The position numbers and the translations under genes were made by a program. 59,049 nt of DNA from positions 1 to 59,049 of the forward strand of contig NZ_LATD01000098.1 in NCBI RefSeq assembly GCF_000981895.1, in the 5' to 3' direction. The first letter of the stretch is position 1. The number at the start of each line of letters is the position of its first letter. The notes beneath the pieces were generated by a model that was not told the DNA's origin, did no database searches, and was given only the letters and a program-made list of their open reading frames with translations. This document shows, in pieces, positions 45,762 through 52,718 of the stretch. Origin of the DNA: Streptomyces odonnellii. Lineage in GTDB: Bacteria > Actinomycetota > Actinomycetes > Streptomycetales > Streptomycetaceae.

Positions 45762-46600
45762 GGCCGGCTCCCGGCCACGGGGGCGGTCGCCGTACGGCGG
45801 CGGGACCGGCGTACGAACAGGACGGCCGCGACGGCCAGTACGGCGACCGCGGTACCGGCGGCCACCGCGGCCACCGAGCCCGGCACGCCCCCGCCGGACG
45901 CGTTGAACCGCAGATGGTGGGTGCGGTCGGCGGCGGTGAACAGCGTCTGCCGCGGGGTCGCGGCGCCGTCCGTCGTGAGCACGGTGCGGTATGCCTCGTT
46001 CAGATCGGTGAGCACACTGACCGTGACATCCGCCTCCACCAGAGGGGCCGGGCAGTCGAAGGTCAGGCGGGCACCCTCGTCGAGCAGCCGCTCCAGCGCG
46101 GCCACTTCGCCCTTGCACGCGCCGCCGTCCTGAGCGACGGTGATGTGCCGCAGCAGATAGGTGTGCACGGCGGGGGAGCGCTGGAGCTTCTGCTCGCCGG
46201 TCAGCTCCGTCGAGACGGCGCCGCTCTCCGGGTCCTCGAAGGCGCCGAGGGACTGGCCGAGAGCCACCCAGTCGTCCGCGGTGGCCCGCCAGGCGATGGA
46301 CACACGGGAGCCGTCCGCGCTGATCCGGGCCGTGGACGGCGGTCCGAAGGGATGGGCGACCGCGGCGGGCGCCGGAGCGGCCAGAGTGCCGATGCAGGCC
46401 AGCACGGCACCGGCCGGCAGTGCGCGTACGGCTCGGAGGCGGGCAGCCCGAAGGCGTACGGTCCGGAAGCGGGCAGCGGAGGAACGTACGGCCTGGTAGC
46501 GGGCAGCCAGGGAACGTACGGCCCGCAAGAGGGCGGCCCGGAAGCCGACAGCGCCGGAACGTACGGCCCGGTGGCGGGCGGGGCTCTGAAAGGTGGTCAA
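45758..46600 (-). CDS. Membrane-anchored partner of the NicO transporter
   Basis: About 280 residues of unknown family. After an Arg-rich N-region comes a signal-like hydrophobic segment (ALPAGAVLACIGTLAAPAPAAVA) followed by AHPFG, so the exported domain begins with a histidine near residue 87. That domain (ISADGSRVSIAWRATADDWVALGQSLGAF...LTFDCPAPLVEADVTVSVLTDLNEAYRTVLTTDG) looks beta-rich, and a C-terminal anchor (VAAVAAGTAVAVLAVAAVLFV) plus RRSRRR ends it. Similar proteins occur upstream of NicO-type transporters. The start is uncertain: TTG at 46600 has AGGAG ten bases upstream, whereas the first ATG at 46726 lacks a site. The N-region consists of unusual ten-residue repeats. Confidence 0.7.
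   Translation of the reverse strand: MTTFQSPARHRAVRSGAVGFRAALLRAVRSLAARYQAVRSSAARFRTVRLRAARLRAVRALPAGAVLACIGTLAAPAPAAVAHPFGPPSTARISADGSRVSIAWRATADDWVALGQSLGAFEDPESGAVSTELTGEQKLQRSPAVHTYLLRHITVAQDGGACKGEVAALERLLDEGARLTFDCPAPLVEADVTVSVLTDLNEAYRTVLTTDGAATPRQTLFTAADRTHHLRFNASGGGVPGSVAAVAAGTAVAVLAVAAVLFVRRSRRRTATAPVAGSRP
46432..46595. repeat. Imperfect 30-bp tandem repeats encoding RAVRSxAARx
   Basis: About five degenerate copies of a roughly 30-bp unit with core CGTACGGCC...GCGGGCAGC (plus strand) lie within the N-terminal coding part of the NicO partner gene. On the minus strand they encode successive decads such as RAVRSLAARY, QAVRSSAARF and RTVRLRAARL. The unit length is a multiple of three, so expansion or contraction preserves the frame. 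Confidence 0.7.
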
Positions 46601-46763
46601 GGGATCGGTTCTCCTGTGCGGTCCCGGACGGCCGGAGGCCTTGGCGGCAGGGGCCCGGACGGCAGGCGGGCCTGGACGGCCGGGGCGGGATGCGCCCCGG
46701 CCGGGCCGGGGCGAGGTTCGGCGCACGCGGGCGCGGCCGGGTTGCCCTCGCCCCGGCGTGGAA

Positions 46764-48434
46764 TCACTTCGTCACGTGGACGACCGGGCTGGTGATCTTC
46801 CGGTTCTCGCTCTCCACGTACACGACGTAGTCGTCCTTCGTCGACGTGAAGCGGCGCAGCGGGAAGGACTCGTTCAGCCTGCCCAGCTCGTCGGCCTTCA
46901 TCTCGCCGACCAGCTCCTGCTTCACCGGCTTGCCCTCGGTGACCCGGCGCATGTAGACCGACGCCGTCTCGTACGCGTCGAAGCCGTAGGCCGAGATGTC
47001 CAGGGAGCCGTCCCTGGGCACCGTGGTCTTGTCGACGCCGACCTGCTCGCCCACGGAGTTCTCCGGGGTGGGCAGGTCGTTGACGGTCTTCTCACCCTTG
47101 CTGTTCTTGAGGATGGTGAAGCCGTCGAAGTGCTGGCCGTTGGCGTAGCGGGCCTCGAACCGGAGCTGGTCGTTCTGGACGTCGACGAGCTGGTAGAGCT
47201 GGGTGTTCTCGCTGTTGACGACCGGCTCGGCGCCATTGCCGGTCCAGTTGGCGCCGTCGTTCAGCGCGTACATCTTGCCGCCGGAGACCGAGACCACATA
47301 GGTGACACCGTTGTGCGTGGTGACGCTCTTGCGGTTCGCGGTCTTGTTGCCGCGGCCGTAGCTGTGGTCGTGGCCCTGGAGCACCAGGTCGACGCCGTAC
47401 TTCTCGAACAGCGGGCCCCACTGGTCGCGTACGGCCGGGTTGTTGCGGGTGCCAGTCGTGGAGTAGACAGGGTGGTGGAAGGTCACCGTGGTCCACTTGT
47501 TGGGGTTGTTCTTGAGCAGGTCCTCCAGCCAGGCGGTCTGAGAGGCCATCAGCGCGGCGTTGCTCTGTACGTTGGAGTCCAGGGCGATGAAGCGCACACC
47601 CTGGTAGTCCACGCTGTACGCGGTCTGCTTGAGTGCCGCGTCACCCGGGCCGTTGTCCGGGTACGGGAACTGCGGGCGCCAGAAGCTCGACAGACCGTTG
47701 CTGTACTCGTGGTTGCCCGGCACCGAGATGTTGTTGATCTGGGAGTCGATGAAGCCGCCGGCCTGGTACCACTGGCCCCACTGCTCTTCGCTGTTGGCCG
47801 AGTCGATGAGGTCACCGGCGTTGACGATGACCTTCGCCTCGGGCCGGTCCGAGAACGCCTGGCGGAAGACGCGCGGGACGGCGGAGTCGATGTAGTTCTG
47901 CGCGTCGCCGTAGTAGATGAAGGAGAACGGCTTCAGGTCCGCGGCGGCGGTGGTGAAGTCCGTCCACGCGCTCCAGTTGGTGCCGTCGCCGACCCGGTAG
48001 GTGTAGCGGGTGGCCGGCTTGAGGCCGGACAGCAGGGCGGTGTGGTACGTGGAGGCGTACCCCAGCGAGGTGTTGACCGAGGTGGTGGACTCGGCGTGGA
48101 CGGTGGTGAGGGCGCCCGCCGCCGGGGCGACCTGCCCCAGGGCGCGCGGCGCCTCCAGGAACTGGGCCTGTGCGTGCGGAGCGTCCGCGTTGGCGCGCCA
48201 GGTCACCTTCTGGCTGGTGGCCGGAGTGGTGGTGGGCGTGAGCATGATGCGGTCCGGCATGGCGGACGGCTTGTGGATCTCCGCCGCGGGGACCTTGACG
48301 GGGGCGGGGACATCATCGCCGAAGGCGACGGGGCCGGCGATGACACCGGCGACGACCAGCGCGGCGACACCGGTCGTGGTGATCTTCACGCGCCGAGAGG
48401 CATGGGCCCAGGGTCTTCTTCTGACGTCGTTCAC
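46764..48434 (-). CDS. Secreted purple-acid-phosphatase-type metallophosphatase
   Basis: A 556-residue exported phosphoesterase. The signal (VKITTTGVAALVVAGVIAGPVAF, about residues 16-38) precedes an N-terminal fibronectin-like domain (about 65-165) and the calcineurin-like phosphatase core. All metal-ligand motifs are visible: IYYGDAQNY near 173, VIVNAGDLIDS near 202, ISVPGNHEYS near 235, TVTFHHPVYST near 310 and LQGHDHSYGRG near 350. The C-terminal domain (about 430-556) is beta-rich and of unknown role. The protein probably releases phosphate from organic esters outside the cell. ATG at 48434 has GAGGAGG upstream. Its AT-rich promoter region lacks a PHO box I can recognise with confidence. 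Confidence 0.92.
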   Translation of the reverse strand: MNDVRRRPWAHASRRVKITTTGVAALVVAGVIAGPVAFGDDVPAPVKVPAAEIHKPSAMPDRIMLTPTTTPATSQKVTWRANADAPHAQAQFLEAPRALGQVAPAAGALTTVHAESTTSVNTSLGYASTYHTALLSGLKPATRYTYRVGDGTNWSAWTDFTTAAADLKPFSFIYYGDAQNYIDSAVPRVFRQAFSDRPEAKVIVNAGDLIDSANSEEQWGQWYQAGGFIDSQINNISVPGNHEYSNGLSSFWRPQFPYPDNGPGDAALKQTAYSVDYQGVRFIALDSNVQSNAALMASQTAWLEDLLKNNPNKWTTVTFHHPVYSTTGTRNNPAVRDQWGPLFEKYGVDLVLQGHDHSYGRGNKTANRKSVTTHNGVTYVVSVSGGKMYALNDGANWTGNGAEPVVNSENTQLYQLVDVQNDQLRFEARYANGQHFDGFTILKNSKGEKTVNDLPTPENSVGEQVGVDKTTVPRDGSLDISAYGFDAYETASVYMRRVTEGKPVKQELVGEMKADELGRLNESFPLRRFTSTKDDYVVYVESENRKITSPVVHVTK

Positions 48435-48746
48435 GAGGAGGTGTACCCCTTAAGGAAGTGAATGCACGTTCCACGGCGGCTGCCTGGATTGCCGGGAATT
48501 TAAGCTGGATTGACTTAACTTTTACTGCTTGCGGGATGTACGCCATACGAATCCGGGCCGCCCGGAGGGCGGCCCGGGGACAGTCCGCGGCATTCGTTCC
48601 GGCTCGACTCCGGCCGTGCTCCCGGCCGTTGGGCGTGCGGAATCCGGTGTTCACCGGGGGATGTCTGGATGCAGGGGCCGAGGGCCGCCCGCTCCTCGGG
48701 GCGCCGTTCTTCCGGCCGTCCGCCCTCTTCCCCTCAGGTGTCCGCC
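48435..48746. promoter_or_regulatory. 312-bp divergent region, phosphatase / secreted protein
   Basis: No gene is supported here. Near the phosphatase gene is an unusually AT-rich block (48490-48530) with the inverted repeat TTAAG-CTGGATTGA-CTTAA. TTAAGG recurs near 48448. Further right is an 11-bp hairpin, CCGGGCCGCCC (48553-48563) with GGGCGGCCCGG (48567-48577). Confidence 0.5.
48553..48577. terminator. Hairpin in the divergent region
   Basis: An 11-bp perfect stem with a GGA loop. Because the flanking genes point away from it, it cannot terminate either one. It may insulate the promoters or lie in a 5' leader. Confidence 0.45.
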
Positions 48747-49247
48747 ATGCCAGTCGCCCGCACCGCCGCCGCCCGGCACCCGGCCCGTCGTCTGCTGGCC
48801 GCCGTTCCCAGCCTGCTCGCGCTGGGGACGCTGCTGGTCGAGCCGTCACCGGCTCCGGTGCACAAGGGCGACACCTTCATCACCGCGGAGACCTCGGGCA
48901 TCCTCAATATCGAGGGGGCGGAGTGCTTCACCGACCCCACGTACTCCGTGACCGCGGACGACAAGGTCGTGCTCTACCGCGCGTGCCGCGAGGGCGCGGC
49001 CAACCAGTCGTACGGCTTCCTCTCGGCCGATGAAGGACCGTACGACCGCGCGGTACTGGCGGACTTCGCGTGGCGGGGGTGCGGGCGCGGCTTCCGGCGC
49101 TACTGGACGAGCCGCGAGAAGTCGGGGCTCGACTTCTATCCGGTCCTGCCGACCGAGGAGACCTGGGCGGACGGCGACCGGGACGTCATGTGCGTGGTGT
49201 ACGACCCGGAGGGCGAGCTGAAGCAGTCACAGCTTCCGATGGCCTGA
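48747..49247 (+). CDS. Secreted Septum_form-like protein
   Basis: A 166-residue exported protein. The signal (RRLLAAVPSLLALGTLLV, about residues 14-31) is followed by an extracytoplasmic domain with four cysteines: GAECFTDP near 57, YRACREG, WRGCGRGFRRYW, and RDVMCVVYDPEGE near 150. The pattern of a first Cys in ECF, and PTEETWADGDRDVMCVVY near the C-terminus, resembles the Septum_form family of actinobacterial secreted proteins, whose role is poorly defined. The ATG at 48747 has only TCAGGTG upstream, so initiation may be weak. The family assignment is moderate; disulfide-bonded secretion is better supported. It is divergent from the phosphatase gene. Confidence 0.68.
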   Translation: MPVARTAAARHPARRLLAAVPSLLALGTLLVEPSPAPVHKGDTFITAETSGILNIEGAECFTDPTYSVTADDKVVLYRACREGAANQSYGFLSADEGPYDRAVLADFAWRGCGRGFRRYWTSREKSGLDFYPVLPTEETWADGDRDVMCVVYDPEGELKQSQLPMA

Positions 49248-49344
49248 CGGCGCGTCATGGGCGTGCGCCGGGCCGCCCGGGGCGCTGGCTCGGGGGCGTG
49301 TGCCCTGGGCGTACGCGCGGCGTGTGTGCCGTGGGCGTACGCGA

Positions 49345-49367
49345 AAGGCCGCCCGGCGGGCGGCCTT
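49345..49367. terminator. Terminator between Septum_form-like and SIP genes
   Basis: A 10-bp stem, AAGGCCGCCC at 49345-49354 and GGGCGGCCTT at 49358-49367, with a GGC loop. It lies in the 166-base convergent gap. Before it are two copies of TGGGCGTACGCG about 25 bases apart. Confidence 0.8.
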
Positions 49368-49413
49368 CAGCGCCGAATGTACGCACGGTACGGGTGGGCG
49401 TACGGGTACGGGG

Positions 49414-50253
49414 CTACGCGCCCTCCTGCTCCCGCTCGACCTGTTCGTTCCACTCGCGCTTGACGGCGCGCCAGGCCTCGTCGGTCTGGCCGAGCCGCCA
49501 GTACCCCGAGACCGACAGCCGCTCGCGCGGAATGTTCCGCTCCACCCGCAGAAGGCGGCGCAGGTCCTTCACGAAGCCCGCCTCGCCGTGCACGAACGCC
49601 TGTACATCACCGGCCGGGAAGTCCAGCCCGCGTACGGCGGCGACCAGCGCCTCACCGACCGGACGGTCACCGCGGTGCAGCCAGGTGATCCCGGTGCCGT
49701 CCGGCGCCGTGATCTTCTGCTCCTCCTCGGGGCCCGCGATCTCGACGAAGGCGTGCACCGTCGCTCCGGCCGGCACCCGCTCCAGGGACGCGGCGATCGC
49801 GGGCAGCGCGCTCTCGTCCCCGGCCAGCAGATGCCAGTCCGCCGCCGGATCCGGTACGTAGGAACCGCCCGGGCCGAAGAACCGTACGGTCTCGCCCGCC
49901 CGCGCCCGCGCCGCCCAGGGGCCCGCCAGCCCCTCGTCGCCGTGCACCACGAAGTCCACGGTCATCTCCCGGGCGTCCGGATCCCAGGCGCGCACCGTGT
50001 ACGTACGGGTCGTGGGCCACTGGTCGCGCGGGTGCTCGGCGCGGATCCGCTCTATGTCGAACGGCTCGGGATACGTCACACCCTCGGCGGCGAACAGCAG
50101 CTTGATGTAGTGGTCGGTGAACTCGCCGGCCTCGAAGGTGCCCAGCCCCTCGCCGCCGAGAACGACCCGCACCATGTGCGGGGTGAGCCACTCGGTGCGC
50201 ACGACCTGTGCTTCACGGGCCTTCGGTGCCTTGCGGGCCGGCTGTTCTGCCAC
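49414..50253 (-). CDS. Siderophore-interacting protein (FAD ferric reductase)
   Basis: A 279-residue SIP/ViuB-family flavoprotein that reduces ferric siderophores in the cytoplasm to release iron. The FAD-binding barrel has LTPHMVRVVLGGEGL near residues 23-37 and the flavin motif RTYTVRAWD near 82-90. The NAD(P)H-side domain has HLLAGDESALPAIAASLERVP near 141-161 and AFVHGEAGFVKDLRRLLRVE near 220-240. The C-terminal SGYWRLGQTDEAW is a family signature. The start is ATG at 50253. An iron box 30 bases upstream predicts repression by a DmdR/IdeR-type regulator when iron is ample. No siderophore biosynthesis or uptake genes adjoin it. Confidence 0.94.
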   Translation of the reverse strand: MAEQPARKAPKAREAQVVRTEWLTPHMVRVVLGGEGLGTFEAGEFTDHYIKLLFAAEGVTYPEPFDIERIRAEHPRDQWPTTRTYTVRAWDPDAREMTVDFVVHGDEGLAGPWAARARAGETVRFFGPGGSYVPDPAADWHLLAGDESALPAIAASLERVPAGATVHAFVEIAGPEEEQKITAPDGTGITWLHRGDRPVGEALVAAVRGLDFPAGDVQAFVHGEAGFVKDLRRLLRVERNIPRERLSVSGYWRLGQTDEAWRAVKREWNEQVEREQEGA

Positions 50254-50282
50254 GGTGTCTCCCCAGACTCTCGCGCACGGGC

Positions 50283-50301
50283 TTAGGCTTACCTAAGCTA
50301 A
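50283..50301 (-). promoter_or_regulatory. Iron box (DmdR/IdeR-type operator)
   Basis: TTAGCTTAGGTAAGCCTAA (minus strand) matches about 15 of 19 positions of the IdeR/DmdR consensus as I recall it. It lies 30 bases before the SIP start, over the expected promoter. The combination of site and siderophore gene makes a chance match unlikely. Confidence 0.88.
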
Positions 50302-50394
50302 CACTTCGCCCGGGAACGGCAATGCTGAGCGCGTCCGAAGGCGGTCGCCGGCCTCGGCGGCCACCGGCACGCGCACGGTCGGGCGCGGCGGCCG

Positions 50395-51315
50395 TCAGCC
50401 CTCAAGCGTCACCAGGAGCCGGCGCAGCGCTCCGCCCAGCCCCCAGCGCGTGGCGAGGGCGTCGACCATGGCCGGATCGCGCGGGGCCGACGGCAGCGCC
50501 GGATCGAACTCCGGCAGCGGTACGTCCCCCGCGACCCGCACCACTTTGGGCGCCACCGCCACATAGTCCCGGGCCTCGTCGAGCCGCTTGCGCTGCGACG
50601 GTGTGAGCTTCGAGCGCGGATCGTCGACCGCCGCCATGATCCCGGCCAGATCACCGAAGCTGTCGAGCAGTTTGGCCGCGGTCTTCTCGCCGATCCCCGG
50701 CACACCGGGCAGACCGTCGCTGGGGTCGCCGCGCAGCAGAGCCAGATCCACATATCCGGATCCGTCGACGCCGTACTTCTCCCGCAGCAACGCCTCGTCG
50801 GTGAGCTGGAGCGTGCCGACCCCCTTGAGGGGATAGAGCACCCGGACACCGCGGGCGTCGTCGACGAGCTGGTACAGATCGCGGTCGCCGGTGACGATGT
50901 CCACCGGGCCCGTGGCCCGGCCGGCGAGGGTGCCGATCACATCGTCCGCCTCGTACCCCGCCACCCCGACCCGCGCGATGCCGAGCGCGTCGAGCACCGC
51001 CTCGATGACCGGGACCTGGGGGGCGAGCGTGTCCGGGGTCTCCTCCTCGTCAGGGCCCTCCGCGTGCTCCTCGGCCACCCGGTGGGCCTTGTACGACGGG
51101 ATCAGATCCACCCGCCACTGGGGCCGCCAGTCGGCGTCCATGCAGGCCACCAGCTCGTCGGGGCGGTGGTCCTGGACCAGGCGCGCGATGAAGTCCAGCA
51201 GTCCGCGCACCGCGTTGACCGGGGTGCCGTCCGGGGCGCGTACGGAGTCGGGGACCCCGAAATAGGCGCGGAAGTAGAGGGAGGCGGTGTCGAGGAGCAT
51301 CAGGCGTGGCGTCAC
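50395..51315 (-). CDS. Stand-alone 5'-3' exonuclease (PolA N-domain type)
   Basis: A 306-residue structure-specific nuclease. Metal-binding acidic residues appear in LMLLDTASLYFRAYFG near residue 8, VACMDADWRPQWRVDLIPSYKAHR near 60-83, GYEADDVIGTLAG near 130-142 and DIVTGDRDLYQLVDD near 148-162. The helix-hairpin-helix (GDPSDGLPGVPGIGEKTAAKLLDSFG, near 200-225) binds DNA. It lacks polymerase domains, so it is the separate paralogue found in actinobacteria in addition to PolA; it may process Okazaki or repair flaps. The GTG at 51315 is chosen (MTPRLMLLD); its ribosome-binding sequence GGGGAT is weak. Divergent from the glycine-betaine transporter. Confidence 0.92.
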   Translation of the reverse strand: MTPRLMLLDTASLYFRAYFGVPDSVRAPDGTPVNAVRGLLDFIARLVQDHRPDELVACMDADWRPQWRVDLIPSYKAHRVAEEHAEGPDEEETPDTLAPQVPVIEAVLDALGIARVGVAGYEADDVIGTLAGRATGPVDIVTGDRDLYQLVDDARGVRVLYPLKGVGTLQLTDEALLREKYGVDGSGYVDLALLRGDPSDGLPGVPGIGEKTAAKLLDSFGDLAGIMAAVDDPRSKLTPSQRKRLDEARDYVAVAPKVVRVAGDVPLPEFDPALPSAPRDPAMVDALATRWGLGGALRRLLVTLEG

Positions 51316-51460
51316 ATCCCCGATGATGCCCCAGCCCACTGACAGCCGCCCTCGCCGGACAGCCCGGACAAGTAACCCGTTGTACCCCGTTGTGACCCGG
51401 GCCACTAAATCGTTTGCCGTATGGAAGCGGGGGCAGGCGCGCACCCGGAGCGAGTCCGGT

Positions 51461-51479
51461 TGGACCGTCCATTGGTCCA
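51461..51479 (+). promoter_or_regulatory. Candidate operator upstream of the betaine transporter
   Basis: TGGACC (51461-51466) and GGTCCA (51474-51479) form a perfect inverted repeat. The overlapping TGGAC-C-GTCCA is a second, tighter palindrome. It is 94 bases before the ATPase start, in the 257-base divergent gap. The regulator is unknown; an XRE-cupin gene lies just downstream of the transporter. Confidence 0.5.
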
Positions 51480-51521
51480 GCTCCATATCCGGGCGAAGCG
51501 GGCCGAACCCGCCCGTTCCAT

Positions 51522-51546
51522 GGCCTGCCCGCGGGGGTGGCAGGCC
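51522..51546 (+). promoter_or_regulatory. Leader hairpin before the betaine ATPase gene
   Basis: GGCCTGCC (51522-51529) pairs with GGCAGGCC (51539-51546), 27 bases before the predicted start. It could attenuate or stabilise the messenger RNA of the transporter operon, or be incidental GC-rich pairing. Confidence 0.4.
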
Positions 51547-51572
51547 GTATCCGTTCAACGCGAGAGGTGTAT

Positions 51573-52718
51573 GTGTCCAGGCTCCAAGCCGAACACCTGT
51601 ACAAGATCTTTGGCAGACGACCCGCCGAAGCCGTGACCGGGCTCAAGAACGGTACGGACCGTGACGCCCTGCGCGCCGCCGGCACCACCGCGGCGGTGAT
51701 CGACGCCTCCTTCTCGGTCGAGCCCGGACAGATCTTCGTCGTCATGGGCCTGTCCGGATCCGGCAAGTCCACCCTGCTGCGCATGCTCAACGGGCTGCTC
51801 GAACCCACCGCCGGCCGCGTCCTCTTCGACGGCCAGGACCTCACCGCCCTGAGCCCGCGCGAACTGCGCCAGGTCCGGTCCACCAGGATCAGCATGGTGT
51901 TCCAGCACTTCGCCCTGTTCCCGCACCGCAGCGTCCTGGAGAACGCCGCGTACGGACTGGAGGTCCAGGGGGTCCCGCGCGCGGAGCGCGAGCAGCGCGC
52001 CGCGGAGGCGCTGGAGCTGACCGGCCTGGGCGGCTGGGAGACGTCCTGGCCGGACGAGCTGTCCGGCGGGATGCAGCAGCGCGTCGGCCTTGCCCGCGCG
52101 CTCGCCACCGACGCCGATCTGCTGCTGATGGACGAGTCCTTCAGCGCGCTGGACCCGCTGATCCGCCGGGACATGCAGGACCAGCTTCTCGAACTCCAGA
52201 CGCGGCTCAAGAAGACCATCGTGTTCATCACCCACGACCTCAACGAGGCCATGCGCCTCGGCGACCGCATCGCGGTGATGCGCGACGGCGAGATCGTGCA
52301 GCAGGGCAGCGCCGAGGACATCCTCGTCACCCCCGCCGACGACTATGTCGCCTCCTTCACCCAGGACGTCGACCGCTCCCGGGTGCTCACCGCCGCCGCG
52401 ATCATGGCCGAACCGGAGACCGCCTACGGCACCCGTACCGACGACGGCAGGGAACTCCGTACCGCCGAGGACGTGATGTCCGCCGCGCCCGCCAGCGTGG
52501 TCGGCTCGACCCCGGTCGGCGAGCTGTTCACCCCCTGCTCGACCAGCGGCGTCGCGGTCGCGGTCACCGACGGCGAGGGGAAGCTCGTCGGAGTCGTTCC
52601 GCGTGCGAGGCTGCTGGCCGCGCTGGGCGAGCCGTTGACCCCGCCGGCCGCCGCACGTACCACCGTCGGTCAGCCCCCTGCCAGTACCACCACAGGCGAG
52701 GCGGCCGCCAGTGCCTAG
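51573..52718 (+). CDS. Glycine betaine/proline ABC transporter ATPase
   Basis: A 381-residue ProV/OpuAA-type ATPase for osmoprotectant import. The N-terminal QAEHLYKIFGRRPAEAV is typical. It has Walker A VVMGLSGSGKST near residues 54-65, Q-loop MVFQHFALFPHRSVLENAAYG, signature LSGGMQQRVGLARALA near 165-180, Walker B LLLMDESFSALDP near 187-199 and H-loop FITHDLNEA. The C-terminal about 100 residues correspond to the CBS-domain region that senses ionic strength in OpuA; here it is shortened to about one domain (TAEDVMSAAPASVV...DGEGKLVGVVPRARLLAAL). GTG at 51573 is preferred with GAGAGG upstream; another GTG six bases earlier is possible. It overlaps the next gene by eight bases. Confidence 0.94.
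   Translation: MSRLQAEHLYKIFGRRPAEAVTGLKNGTDRDALRAAGTTAAVIDASFSVEPGQIFVVMGLSGSGKSTLLRMLNGLLEPTAGRVLFDGQDLTALSPRELRQVRSTRISMVFQHFALFPHRSVLENAAYGLEVQGVPRAEREQRAAEALELTGLGGWETSWPDELSGGMQQRVGLARALATDADLLLMDESFSALDPLIRRDMQDQLLELQTRLKKTIVFITHDLNEAMRLGDRIAVMRDGEIVQQGSAEDILVTPADDYVASFTQDVDRSRVLTAAAIMAEPETAYGTRTDDGRELRTAEDVMSAAPASVVGSTPVGELFTPCSTSGVAVAVTDGEGKLVGVVPRARLLAALGEPLTPPAAARTTVGQPPASTTTGEAAASA

Noticed and set aside
46420..46830. Plus-strand frame with Gly/Arg/Pro repeats (VRPGSGQ-type)
   Set aside because: It is the opposite-strand reading of the NicO partner's tandem repeats, with no start site or homologous family evident.
48480..48535. PHO box upstream of the secreted phosphatase
   Set aside because: The direct 11-base repeats with GTTCA cores expected of a PHO box could not be identified with confidence.
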